Below, in pieces: positions 24,276 to 34,399 of a DNA stretch of 64,000 bases (positions within the stretch are counted from its first letter, which is position 1; each line of letters opens with the position of its first letter). Origin of the DNA: Eucalyptus grandis (Eukaryota; Streptophyta; Magnoliopsida; Myrtales; Myrtaceae); assembly GCF_016545825.1 (NCBI RefSeq), contig NC_052621.1, positions 11,308,199-11,372,198 on the forward strand, read 5' to 3'. Made by a program: the position numbers and the translations under genes. The notes under the pieces are model-generated. The model searched no databases. It had not been told where the DNA came from and saw nothing but the letters and a program-made list of their open reading frames with translations.

Positions 24276-25568
24276 AAGAACCAATTTTCGGGCCATTATG
24301 CCGTGCTTTCACAACGCAGAATCGGTGAAGAATTGGTTTTTCAATTGGAGCATTCGAGTTAGGAGGCAAAATTATTTTAGTATCAGGCCGAAGTTGAAGA
24401 TGGGAGATTGAAGCGTACGCCTACAATACGTCCTTTTCAGCTTCCTAAAGTGCCATATACATTTTCCCTGTTGTAAAATTAGTGGGCTTCGGTAAGTCAA
24501 ATAAATTAAATTCAATAACCCATAGGTGCATGTACAGTAGTGATAATGGCAATGCCCAGTATCAGATCTTATGTTCGATCAATTGAGAAACAAAGTAAAA
24601 AAATAAGATAGAACATAACTAGAAATAATAAGGTTTGGATCTATAAGAAAATTGGCTGTGATAGTTGAATCTAGTAAAGATTATTGGAAAAAAAAAATCA
24701 GACAGAACTTATTTTGATGTCTTTAGCTATGTTTTCAACGCCGATCTTTCCAGGTATGCTTTCTTTTCTCCTAAGTTAGATCAAATTTTTCAGCACCAAG
24801 AGATGTGTTTTAGCAGTTTGAATTGTTAATTTTTTTAAAGTAATTCCTTATTTATTAATTTTCTTTCATGCATAATTTGTTTTTAATTGATTAGATCTTT
24901 CCTTTTTTTCAATATACTATTTTCCAAATTTAAGGGAGAAAATTGCTATGAATTGGAGTTCAAATCGGGTTCAAGTCAGATTGGGTATGTGATGCTAACA
25001 TTGTGTTACACAAAAATAGATCAACTTGGATTGGACTCAAACCCGACCTAAATCCACCTGTCTGACAAATTGGGGCCAAGTCGGATTGGATATGTGACCC
25101 TAAAATTATCCAATGGAAGTAAAGATTGGCATTATTTCCACTTCTATTTTAGTTAAAAACACTCCTTTTTAGTTAGCTAATTGAAATACCATTCTCACTC
25201 TCTCTTCAATTTATTGTTTCTTTTTTTTTTTTTCAATAAAGCTAACTAACAAAATTGATTTTGTTTCTACCGTCCCTCCCCTCAATTTCAAACAAGAAGT
25301 CATGTCACTTTCGCTCCACAACGCTGTTGAATTTTAATCTATGGCATCATATTTTTAATCAGAAAAACTTTATGGAAAAATTAGAAATTATATATTTGAC
25401 GATTTATAAATACACAATTAATTGATTATTTTCAGTTAATTAACCAAAAGATGAATATTTTAGCTAAAATGAGAGTGAAAATAGCATCAACCTTTATTGT
25501 TGCACAGCATTACAATGACAATGTTACCATGGGGGGACTATAGACGCATCCCGTACCCATTTGCATAC

Positions 25569-26927
25569 CTATGATGTGGATTGTTCGGTACATCTCGCAC
25601 AAAGCTGGACCAATGCATCAACCACTTCATCTAATTCCTCCTCTCCTTTGTTCCTAATAATGTCACTCATTTCTTTTGTCTTCTTCCTCACACTGTCCCC
25701 ATCTTTCTCCACCACCACATCTTTGATCACCTTCCCAATCTCCAATCTCTCAAGCTCTCCACTCTCATTTCTCTTCACCTCCAATCCGACCCCAACCTCC
25801 TCGACCATCCGAGCATTTAACGGCTGATCGTGTAGCATCGGCATTGCGATGATCGGGACCCCGGACTTCATGCTCTCCATAAGGGAGCCCCATCCACAAT
25901 GACTCACAAACCCACCGATGCTTGGATGCTCCAGAATCTTTCCTTGCGGTGCCCATCCATCTATCACCAATCCCCTATCTCTTACTCTTTCCAAGAACCC
26001 CTTAGGCAATGCCTCTTCAAGCTCGATGCTCTCTCCTACGGGAAACCTAATGACCCAAATGAAGTTGACATTACTGAGCTCCAATCCATGAGCAATCTCT
26101 TCTCTTTCTTTCTCAGTGAGAAAGTATTCAGAACCAAATGACACAAAAATAGTAGACGATTGCTCTCTCTTGTCAAGCCACTCAATAATGCTATCTCCAT
26201 CTTCCATGTTGTCAGGGTCTTCCACAAGTGGACCAACAGTTAACACTTTTTTCCCCGAGAGACTTGAGAGATAATCCATGTACTTCCCATCCATCTCTCT
26301 AAAGGTCTTCAACAAGATAAAGTTGGAGGACCTCTCAACACTTTGTAAAACCCTATCTTCGTCTTTCACGCGGGCTGTGGAATCGTCTGCTGCCTTCCCA
26401 ATTTTTGCCAACTCGTAATCATGAAAACGAATTGCTTCGAACGGGAACTTACTGCTGGCGTTCTTGATCATATGGAACATAAAAGATATCGTCCTTGCAC
26501 CAACAATGAAGAAGACGACCGTTGGCAGGCCGTGGGATTTCGCCACTTCTGCTGCCCACGGTTGGAATAAGTCGCAAATGAGCAAATCGGGGCCCAGGCT
26601 CTTGACGATATCGGAGAAACCGAGGCTTGCCATGTCGAAAGCCACTTTGAGGGTGTTCATGAGGTGAGGAGGCAAGCCTTTGGTTGTGTGATAATGGGGA
26701 GGAAGGTCCGGCAGAGATGGGAGGTGAAGCTCGACAAGTTCAATGGAGGATGAATATTTATCGGAAATCTTGGGTTTGATAGAGCTAAGGTTGACAGGGG
26801 TGGAACACAAGTGAATGTGGAAGTTTCTTGTGGAAAGCCTCTTTGCTAGCTCTAGAAATGGTGATATGTGGCCGTGAGCAAGCCATGGTAACATCAGAAC
26901 TTTGATGGGTCTCTGCATGTTTTCCAT
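25569..26927 (-). CDS. UGT94-like UDP-glycosyltransferase, left copy
   Basis: This is a cytosolic family-1 glycosyltransferase of 452 residues with no intron. Enzymes of this clade (group A, UGT94/79/91) usually add a second sugar to an existing glycoside such as a flavonoid, terpenoid or crocetin glucoside; the real substrate cannot be read from sequence. The catalytic His is H20 in AHGHISP and its partner Asp is D119 in LLICDLFQPW. The 44-residue PSPG donor box runs exactly W325-Q368; it has HCGWGS where most UGTs have HCGWNS, as is usual in this clade, and ends in DQ. The length is normal. The start at 26,927 follows a TATA box by about 60 bases. The PIKVLMLPWLAHGH start is typical. About 50 of 452 residues differ from the right copy, by hand count. 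Confidence 0.95.
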   Translation of the reverse strand: MENMQRPIKVLMLPWLAHGHISPFLELAKRLSTRNFHIHLCSTPVNLSSIKPKISDKYSSSIELVELHLPSLPDLPPHYHTTKGLPPHLMNTLKVAFDMASLGFSDIVKSLGPDLLICDLFQPWAAEVAKSHGLPTVVFFIVGARTISFMFHMIKNASSKFPFEAIRFHDYELAKIGKAADDSTARVKDEDRVLQSVERSSNFILLKTFREMDGKYMDYLSSLSGKKVLTVGPLVEDPDNMEDGDSIIEWLDKREQSSTIFVSFGSEYFLTEKEREEIAHGLELSNVNFIWVIRFPVGESIELEEALPKGFLERVRDRGLVIDGWAPQGKILEHPSIGGFVSHCGWGSLMESMKSGVPIIAMPMLHDQPLNARMVEEVGVGLEVKRNESGELERLEIGKVIKDVVVEKDGDSVRKKTKEMSDIIRNKGEEELDEVVDALVQLCARCTEQSTS

Positions 26928-26985
26928 CCTGATCTCAAGTCTCTCTTGTGTTTCTTGTTTCTTAGCTATCTATCTCTAATTAGTA

Positions 26986-26995
26986 GTATATATAG
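26986..26995 (-). promoter_or_regulatory. TATA box of the left UGT gene
   Basis: CTATATATAC on the minus strand lies about 60 bases upstream of the ATG at 26,927, a normal spacing for a plant gene with a short leader. In the right copy the aligned site reads CTATAGATAC. Confidence 0.65.
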
Positions 26996-27046
26996 CAATT
27001 GAGAGAAGCCAGTGCAAGTTGAGGAGGAGAAACCTCGAGTGGCAAC

Positions 27047-27330
27047 TGTTGAAATAATAGTTGTTTTTTTCTTGCACGTTTAGCTGATTTGTTTTTGAGT
27101 TGTCCTAATCTTTAATCTTTAGGAGTTAGTGGAGTCACATTTGGCTAATTTGTTTGTTAGTTGTCCTAGTTTTTAGGAGTTAGTGGAGTAATTGATTTAC
27201 GCAGATCATGGGTTGTTATGGGTCCTATTTTGGTAATATTTCTGTTATGTATTTGCCTATTTTAAAGGCTTCAAAGTTCTGAATGAGATATGCTTCAGCC
27301 TCATCTCTCCTCTCCTTTACACATTGTACA
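27047..27330 (+). mobile_element. solo LTR, copia-like
   Basis: A 284 bp segment starts TGTTGAAATAATAG and ends CATTGTACA, flanked on both sides by the 5 bp duplication GCAAC (27,042-27,046 and 27,331-27,335). Inside are a TATTTTAAAGG promoter-like site and a pyrimidine-rich 3' part, as in plant copia LTRs. The right duplication copy shows the uninterrupted sequence GGAGCGGCAACGTGG near 34,170, so the insertion post-dates the duplication or was restricted to this copy. It lies about 120 bp upstream of the UGT start codon and could affect its transcription. Confidence 0.85.
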
Positions 27331-28457
27331 GCAACACAGGGTTAGAACGTGTGCTGTGACTTCCAGTTCTGCCTCCATTATGTTGAAGGAGTGGTTTTTT
27401 TTTGTTGTCTCTCATCGTTTGAAGGAAAAGCCAAGTTGAAGTGGGACTCCAATTTGGCATTATTGGATTTGTCATCGTGGATCACGCATATGCAATCGTG
27501 GCCAATTCGGATGGTTCTCATTGTACACTCCCATTCATTGATGTATGTGGTGGACCATCCATTTTTTGCGAGGGTCTTATAATCCTTCAAAAAGCGTGGG
27601 ATTGGTTCAAGCCTAAAAATTTCTAATAAAATCGAAGAAACCTTTAAAAGAAAGCAACTTAGCCTGTCCATATAAAAATTCAGCCCAAATTTTGCAATTT
27701 AGAAGTCGCCAATTCGCACCCAAATTCTAAGGATCTTTCCATCCTAGGTTCGAATTTCATCTACTATATAAAAATGATTGAATGGAGCTGCCACCAAACT
27801 GATTTTATTTGGTATTGATAGGCAAGATACTTGGAGTACTTAGGTAATTATAGGGAAATAAGCTACCGAAGTGACATTTGCAAGGCGATAGGTCTATATG
27901 TGTAGCCATCAAGTCAGAAGTTTAAGGGTTCAGTTACGCGTGTGAAAATGGCCTACACTCTCATAACATCATTTCCAAAACACAACTCGTCAATTAAGTC
28001 GTGTGTTGTATTTATTGTGCATTTCTCCAAGCTTATTCGCAAACGATTTGAAAAAAAATATAATTTGACCAGTAACTAATCGAGCAAAATAAATTACAAT
28101 CTTGAATACTAATATGACCCTATTGTGTGACAATATAATTCGAATTATGATACGCACAACATGCAACATGAGATGAAGTACATGCAAATTACATGCACGA
28201 ATGAAACCAAAATCAAACATGACATATACGAATGACAAGCAACATGACGTGACAATTGAATAGGAAATGTGCGAATAGCATGAAAATTAAAATACGAAAT
28301 GTGAATGACGAGGCAACACACCTGAAGCCAAACTGGGCCAAGGCCAGCTCGAATCGACCACAAGCCGGCCCAACCCAACGAAGGGAAAACGATTCTCGCG
28401 GCGTCTGTTGCTTCCATCGCCGAAGGAGAAGCAGCAGCAGCCGCAGAAGGAGGAACG

Positions 28458-28958
28458 ATGCTGGGGCTCGCCCGTGCGCCTCGCTTCCGCCCTCCGATTC
28501 TACGAATCCCGCCGCCTCCCCTCGTGACCGCCCGCCGCGACCTCGCGTTCCCATCTCCCCCTTTCAAAGCCCCAACCTCGACCCGCGAGAACCCATCGAG
28601 ATTCGCCGTTTCCGCCGACAACGGCAACGGCGGCGGCGACGGTCGGGATCAAGAGTCGGAGGGCGTGGAGCGGCCAGAGAAAAGGTCCGACGGAGCGGCC
28701 GGCGACGATGGCGACGGGGACGGCGACTTGAAGGGCGAGCGGCGGCGGCGGCCGCCCATGTTCGATCTGAGGCTGGGGGATCTGCTGGACCGGGACCCGG
28801 ACAACATCCTGGCCGTGGGGCTGACGGGTCTGCTGACGTGGGCGAGCGTGCAGGTGCTGTGGCAGCTCTGCTTCGTCTCGGTGGCCATCCTCGTGGCCGC
28901 CCTCAAGTACTCCTTCATCGCCGCGCTTCTGATTTTCATTCTCGTCACGCTTCTGTGA
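28458..28958 (+). CDS. small, probably plastid-targeted membrane protein
   Basis: A single-exon frame of 166 residues. The first 50 or so residues are rich in Arg, Pro and Ser with no acidic residues until about 44, as in a plastid transit peptide. A Gly/Asp-rich linker follows (about 54-92), then RRRRPP, and a conserved-looking C-terminal region FDLRLGDLLDRDPDNILAVG that enters two hydrophobic segments (about 117-137 and 140-166), with only LL after the last hydrophobic residue. I have the impression that similar short plant membrane proteins of unknown function exist, but I cannot name the family. Codon use is strongly GC-biased, unlike the flanks, as in some plant nuclear genes. The intact tail conserved in the left copy supports the frame. 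The function is unknown; the start at 28,458 is the first ATG giving the transit-like region. Confidence 0.75.
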   Translation: MLGLARAPRFRPPILRIPPPPLVTARRDLAFPSPPFKAPTSTRENPSRFAVSADNGNGGGDGRDQESEGVERPEKRSDGAAGDDGDGDGDLKGERRRRPPMFDLRLGDLLDRDPDNILAVGLTGLLTWASVQVLWQLCFVSVAILVAALKYSFIAALLIFILVTLL

Positions 28959-29572
28959 ATTAGCGAGCGAAGCAAAACTGTGTATATGATATTTTTTTCT
29001 CTCGTTTGTATTGAAATCTCGAACCCCTGCTGAAGCGGGAGTCGATCTCTGCTAGTTTCTCTGCGACGCTGCAATGGGGAATGGGGAATGGGGAATGGTC
29101 TGGAAGCTTAATTAATGAAGTTGAATCGGCCATTAAAGATGGTCCGCAGTGGAAAATGGGAATGGTCTCCGTTTTAGTGAACCAGTAGTGATGCTTGGGA
29201 TTGTTGTAGTGCTTGTATGACAGGATCATTATCACAGAGTGGAACTTTAGTGCTATGGCTACAGGTCTTCTTACCTCCATTAGTGATCAGAGATGCAGTT
29301 TCAAATTGGCACAAGCCCCACAATCATCATGAGTTGTTTTGGAATCGAAATGGAAGTTCTTTTGCCATCTTGTTCAAAGGTCGTGTGTATATAATTCACA
29401 ATTTCCACAGCACAAATTCCGTAGTCTTGCACATAATTTCAAGGTAAGACAGATTAGTGCACCATTGCAAATTCAAGTAAATAATTTATGTGGGGATATA
29501 CCGCGTGGCAGTAATGCGTGATATAACTAGCCAATCAAAATCGAGATGTATGGTCAGGTGAAGGTTAGATGT

Positions 29573-30085
29573 GATTGGTTCCAGATTGGGCTATGGCGGC
29601 TCCCACTGAGAATTGCCTACTAAGGACCAATTTGGAATTTCTTAGATCCACTCGAGAACTGGAACTGGTCAAAATGTCTCCACTTTAGAAGGGGCGCGAG
29701 ATTTGAGAGCAAGGGACGAGATTGGAGGTTTGAGGTAATCAATAGTGGGAGCAAGAGAGGGAGCAACGAGGCCAAAGGCGATGTAGAATGAGAGTTAGAG
29801 AGGGATTGACGAGGCCGAGGGCCACCAAGAGTGAGAGTGAGAGAGGGAGGCGAGGCCACAAGATGAGTGAAGCAAGAAACGGATAGAAATGAAGAGAAAA
29901 TTAGGGTTTCCATCTAAAAAGTTAAAACATAAAAAATAAAAGATAAATACTTATATATATGTACCAATCCAAGTGGGCAGGACCTAGAACGAGAATTGGA
30001 TCAGTTATCATTGGTTCTAGAAAATTAGAATCAAGAGCTCGATCGGTCTTCATGAGAACCGTCGGTTCTAAGCTAGTACAGTTCG
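29573..30085. mobile_element. probable non-autonomous element in the right copy
   Basis: This stretch is absent from the matching part of the left copy. It opens GATTGGTTCCAGATTGG and closes with repeated GGTTCTA phrases (ATTGGTTCTAG, CGTCGGTTCTAAG), recalling the GGTTC-rich ends of the 21,275-21,937 element. The interior is purine-rich with no coding frame of note. The ends were not defined precisely. Confidence 0.4.
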
Positions 30086-30917
30086 ATTAGTAAAGGTGTC
30101 AAAATGGGCCATGGGCCTATCTTTTCTTTTCTTTTTTACTCGTATTATTAAGATGAGGTTGTACACGGGTGGTTTAAACATCTGACAGACCATGTGAAAA
30201 TGGGTTTAAACAATTTAAGTTGTATCGAATTGGATGGGTTTCTGGAGAACTCATCATCGGCCCATTGTATGTACACCAGCCTTTCACAGTGCATTTGGGC
30301 TTACCTTAGTAAGTTTCAAGCCGCAGTCGAAGGTGAAGGATCGAAGCGTATGCCTACAGTCCGTCCTCATCAGCCCCCTAGAATGTCATATACATTTTCC
30401 CAGTTGTAAAATTAGTGGGCTTAAGTAAGCTAAATAAATTAAATGCAATAATCAATAAGTACATGTACAGTACTGATGGTGGCAATGTCCTGTATCAGAT
30501 CTTATGTTCGATCAATTGAGAAACAAAGTAACGTAACTAGAAATAATAAGATTTGGATCTGTAAGAAAATTGGCTATAATAGTTGAATCTAGTGAAGATT
30601 ATTGGAAAAAAAAGAAAAGAAAAATCAGACAGAACTTATTTTGACGTCTTCAGCTATATTTTTAACACCGATCTTTCCAAGTATGGTTTCTTTTCTGCTA
30701 CGTTACATCAAATTTTGCGGCACCAGGAGACGTTTTAGTAGCTTGAATTGTTAATTTTTTTAGTAATTCCTTATTTACTGATTTTATTTCAGGCTTAATT
30801 CGTTTCTAATTGATTAGTTTCTTTTTTTTTTTTTCCAATATGCAACTTTCCAAATTTAAGGGAGAAAATTGCTACGAGTTGGAGGTTGAATTGTGTCCAA
30901 GTCGGATTAGGTATGCG

Positions 30918-31080
30918 TAGACCTGTTAAATGGGTGGGTCGGGTTGGGTTTGAGTCGGGTCATAAATGGTCCGACCCAAATCAACCCATTTAACCCGTTT
31001 ATTACAATGCAAAATTTTTGACCCATACCCGACCCGACCCATACCAAATCCATACCCGACCCATTTAACTAAACTTAATT

Positions 31081-31117
<37 letters not shown>

Positions 31118-32078
31118 AAAAATGGTATTGCTAAAATAATTTATGCAACATAAATTTAATGGACAATTTTTATAATTTTTAAAATAATTATTTAAAAAAA
31201 TCGAATTTTAATTATTTTTATTTAAAAAAATAAATTTTTAATTATTTTTATTTTTTAGATATAACTTTTCTTTTTCTTTTTCTTTTTCTTTTTCTTTTTC
31301 TTCTTCTTCTTCTTTGGCCAGCCACTGGCCATGACGACGGCCGGTGGTCGGCCACGGGCGAGCCTCGAGCTCGCCCGGCTCGCCCATCCGACGAGCTCGA
31401 GTCTTGCCCGGATTGGCGAGGCTCGAGCCTCGCCGACGTTAGCGAGGCCTTCGCCTCACCGAGATCCGGCGAGCCGGGCAAGGCTCAAGCCTCGCCGGAT
31501 CTGGCGAGCCTTGAGCTCACCGACGTCAGGCGAGGCTCGAGCCTCACCAAATCTAGCGAGCATTAAGCTCACCAGCGTCGAGCAAGCTCGAGCTCACCGG
31601 ACGTCGGTGAGGCCTCCACCTCACCGGATCTAGCGAGCTCGAGGCTCGCCGGCGTCGGCGAGGCCTCTACCTCGCCGGATCCGCGAGCCTCCCGGCTCGT
31701 TAGGCGTCGGTGGCCTTGCCGATCCGGCGAGCTTGAGCTCGCCCGACGCCAATCGACCGGAGAAAGAAGAAAGAAAAAAATATAAAATAAAAATAAAAAG
31801 GAAAGAAAAATAAAAAATAATTATAATTTCTGTTTAAAAAAAATTGTAAAGTTAAAGAGAGGAGAAAAAGATTGTGAGGTTTTGGCTTTGGGTGAAAATA
31901 AATGGGTTGATAAATGGGTCTTAAATGGGTGCTGACCCATTTAAGACCCATATATCTCACTCTCTTTAATTTTAAAACCCATTATCGGTGCTTTAGAAAA
32001 TAATGCTTGACCCATTAACGGCCAATTTAAACATAAATGGGTCCATAAATGGGTTTGTAGACCCATTTAACACCTCTA
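30918..32078. mobile_element. non-autonomous hAT-like transposon, 1161 bp
   Basis: The 18 bp terminal inverted repeats are TAGACCTGTTAAATGGGT and, at the other end on the opposite strand, TAGAGGTGTTAAATGGGT. The flanking 8 bp duplication GGTATGCG (30,910-30,917 and 32,079-32,086) is the length typical of hAT elements. The left duplication copy has the empty site GGTATGTG at 24,984-24,991. The interior contains an (AT)n run at 31,084-31,114, (CTTTTT)n at 31,268-31,300, and a GC-rich core (31,320-31,760) made of loose repeats of GCGAGCTCGAGC and CTCGCCGG. There is no transposase, so mobility would need a helper. Confidence 0.9.
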
Positions 32079-32660
32079 GGTATGCGTCACCAAAATTGTG
32101 TTATTAAAAATAAATTAACTTGGGTCAAACTCAAATCCGGACCTAAATCCACTTGTTTGACAAATTGGGGTTAAGTCGAATTGGACATGTGACGCCAAAA
32201 TTGTCCATTGAAAGATATTGTAAATGTAATTGATAAAGATTGGCATTATTTCCACACCTATTTTAGGTAAAAACGCTCCTTTTTAGTTAGCTACCTGAAA
32301 TACCATTCTCTCTCTCTTCGATTTATCATTATTATTTTTTATCGGGCTAACTAACAAAATTGATTTTGTTTCCACCATCTCTCTCGTCAGTTTCGAACAA
32401 AAAGTCATCTTATCCGCATCCAGTTGTCACTTTGACTCCACAAGTTTGTTAATTTTAATTTATCACATCATATTTTTAATCACAAATGCTAGATGGGAAA
32501 ATTAGAAATTATATATTTGACGATTTATAAATACAATATTAATTGCTTATTTTTATTCAAATAAAAATCAAATCTAATTTTCGCTCAAACTATTTGAAAA
32601 TCAAATCTAATTTTCTCATATTATAGGTATGGACTACAGACGCATCCCATATTCACATAC

Positions 32661-34019
32661 CTATAATATGGATTGTTCTCTATATCTCACACAAAGCTGG
32701 ACCAGTGCTTCAGCCACTTCATCTAATTCTTCCTCTCCTTTGTTCCTAATACTGTCACTCATTTCTTTTGTCTTCTTCCTCACACTGTCCCCATCTTTCT
32801 CCGCCACCACATGCTTGATCACCTTCGCAATCTCCAATCTCTCAAGCTCTCCACTCTTATTTCTCTTCACCTCCATTGCGACCCCAACCTCCTCGACCAT
32901 CCGGGCATTTAAGGGCTGATCGTGTTGCATCGGCATTGCGATGATCGGGACCCCGGACTTCATGCTTTCCATAATGGAGCCCCATCCACAATGACTCACA
33001 AACCCACCTATGCTTGGATGCTCCAGAATCTTTCCTTGTGGTGCCCATCCATCTATCACCAATCCCCTATCTCTTACTCTTTCCAGGAAACCCTTAGGCA
33101 ATGCCTCTTTAAGCTCAACGCTCTCTTCTACAGAAAACCTAATGACCCAAATGAAGTTGACATTACTGAGCTCCAATCCATGAGCAATCTCTTCTCTTTC
33201 TTTCTCAGTGAGAAAATATTCAGTACCAAATGACACAAAAATAGTAGACGATTTCTCTCTCTTGTCAAGCCACTCAATGATGCTATCTCCATCTTCCGTG
33301 TTGCTAGGGTCTTCCACAAGTGGACCAACAGTCAACACTTTTTTCCCCAAGAGACTTGAGAGATAATCCATGTACTTCCCATCCATCTCTCTAAAGGTCT
33401 TCAACAAGATAAAGTTGGAGGACCTCTCAACACTTTGTAGAACCCTATCTTTTTCATTCACACGGGCCGTGGAATCGTCTGCTGCCTTCCTGATTTTTGC
33501 CAGCTCGTAATCATGAAGACGAATTGCTTCGAATGGGAACTTATTGCCAGTGTTCTTGATCATATGGAACATAAAAGATATCGTCCCCGCCCCAACATTG
33601 AAGAGGACGACCGATGGCAGGCCATGAGATTTCGCCACTTCTGCTGCCCACGGTTGGAGAAATTCGTGGATGAGCAAATCAGGGCCCAGGCTTGTGACGA
33701 TATCGCCGAAGCCAGGGCTCGCCATGTCAAAAGCCGCCTTTAGGGTGTTCATAAGGTGAGGAGGCAAGCCTTTGGTTGTGTGATAGTGGGGAGGGAGGTC
33801 AGGCAGAGAAGGGAGGTGAAGCTCGACAAGTTCAATGGAGGATGAATATTTCTCGGAAATCTTGGGTTTGATGGAGCTAAGATTGACAGGAGTTGAACAC
33901 AAGTAAATGTGGAAGTTTCTTGTGGAAAGCCTCTTTGCTAGCTCTAAATATGGTGATACGTGGCCGTGAGCAAGCCATGGCAACATCAGAACTTTGATGG
34001 GTCTCTGCATATTATCCAT
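32661..34019 (-). CDS. UGT94-like UDP-glycosyltransferase, right copy
   Basis: Tandem paralogue of the gene at 25,569-26,927, also 452 residues with no intron and no frame damage. H20 in AHGHVSP is kept, and so is the PSPG box W325-Q368 with HCGWGS. The residue equivalent to the catalytic-dyad Asp is Glu119 (LLIHEFLQPW against LLICDLFQPW), an unusual conservative change that could lower or alter activity. Further differences cluster at 117-148 and 297-305, regions that in family-1 enzymes line or border the acceptor pocket. The promoter also differs: the TATA site is changed and the solo LTR is absent. It is probably a transcribed, diverging duplicate; the substrate is unknown. Confidence 0.93.
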   Translation of the reverse strand: MDNMQRPIKVLMLPWLAHGHVSPYLELAKRLSTRNFHIYLCSTPVNLSSIKPKISEKYSSSIELVELHLPSLPDLPPHYHTTKGLPPHLMNTLKAAFDMASPGFGDIVTSLGPDLLIHEFLQPWAAEVAKSHGLPSVVLFNVGAGTISFMFHMIKNTGNKFPFEAIRLHDYELAKIRKAADDSTARVNEKDRVLQSVERSSNFILLKTFREMDGKYMDYLSSLLGKKVLTVGPLVEDPSNTEDGDSIIEWLDKREKSSTIFVSFGTEYFLTEKEREEIAHGLELSNVNFIWVIRFSVEESVELKEALPKGFLERVRDRGLVIDGWAPQGKILEHPSIGGFVSHCGWGSIMESMKSGVPIIAMPMQHDQPLNARMVEEVGVAMEVKRNKSGELERLEIAKVIKHVVAEKDGDSVRKKTKEMSDSIRNKGEEELDEVAEALVQLCVRYREQSIL

Positions 34020-34075
34020 CTTGATCTGAAGTCTCTATTGTGTTTCTTCTTTCTAAGTTATCTATCTCTAATTAG

Positions 34076-34087
34076 TAGTATCTATAG
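34076..34087 (-). promoter_or_regulatory. altered TATA site of the right UGT gene
   Basis: The site aligned to the left copy's CTATATATAC reads CTATAGATAC here, about 60 bases upstream of the ATG at 34,019. The change breaks the TATATA run and may weaken the core promoter. Confidence 0.45.
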
Positions 34088-34399
34088 CAATGGAGAGAAA
34101 ACACAAGAAACCACATGATAGAGAGAATTTGAGTGATTTTGAGAAGGTGCAGGATGAGGAGGAGAAACCTGGAGCGGCAACGTGGATTCAGAATGCGTAT
34201 TGTTGGCTTCAAGTTCTGCCTCTGTTATCTAGAAGGTGTGGTTAAGTTTGGTGCCTGTCTAGTCATCTTTCGAAGGAAAAAGCCACGAGTTGAAGTTGGA
34301 CTCCAATTTGGCATTATTGGATTTGTCATCGTGGATGACGCGTATGTAACCGTGGCCACAGCTAAAACTCAAAGGGCTATATAGAAAAAAAAACGTTTT

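Larger units (their letters stand above)
21995..27503. repeat. left copy of the UGT94 tandem duplication (about 5.5 kb)
   Basis: Sequence from about 21,995 (CAATTCAAATGGTTCT) aligns colinearly with sequence from about 27,503 (CAATTCGGATGGTTCT), through the small membrane protein locus, shared non-coding DNA, the glycosyltransferase and its promoter. The right end (CGTGGCCA, 27,503) matches 34,359. The left copy has a solo LTR, a 464 bp deletion in the small gene and local GAT expansion that the right copy lacks. Confidence 0.85.
27504..34359. repeat. right copy of the UGT94 tandem duplication (about 6.9 kb)
   Basis: Direct repeat of the left unit. It begins at the junction CGTGGCCA/ATTCGG (27,503) and ends at CGTGGCCA (34,359), where unique sequence resumes. 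It retains the intact small membrane protein gene and carries the second glycosyltransferase. Extra sequence relative to the left copy includes a 1161 bp hAT-like element at 30,918-32,078 and a probable insertion at about 29,573-30,085. Confidence 0.85.

Noticed and set aside
25561..26667. Plus-strand frames across both UGT genes
   Set aside because: Shadows antisense to well-supported UGT coding sequence.
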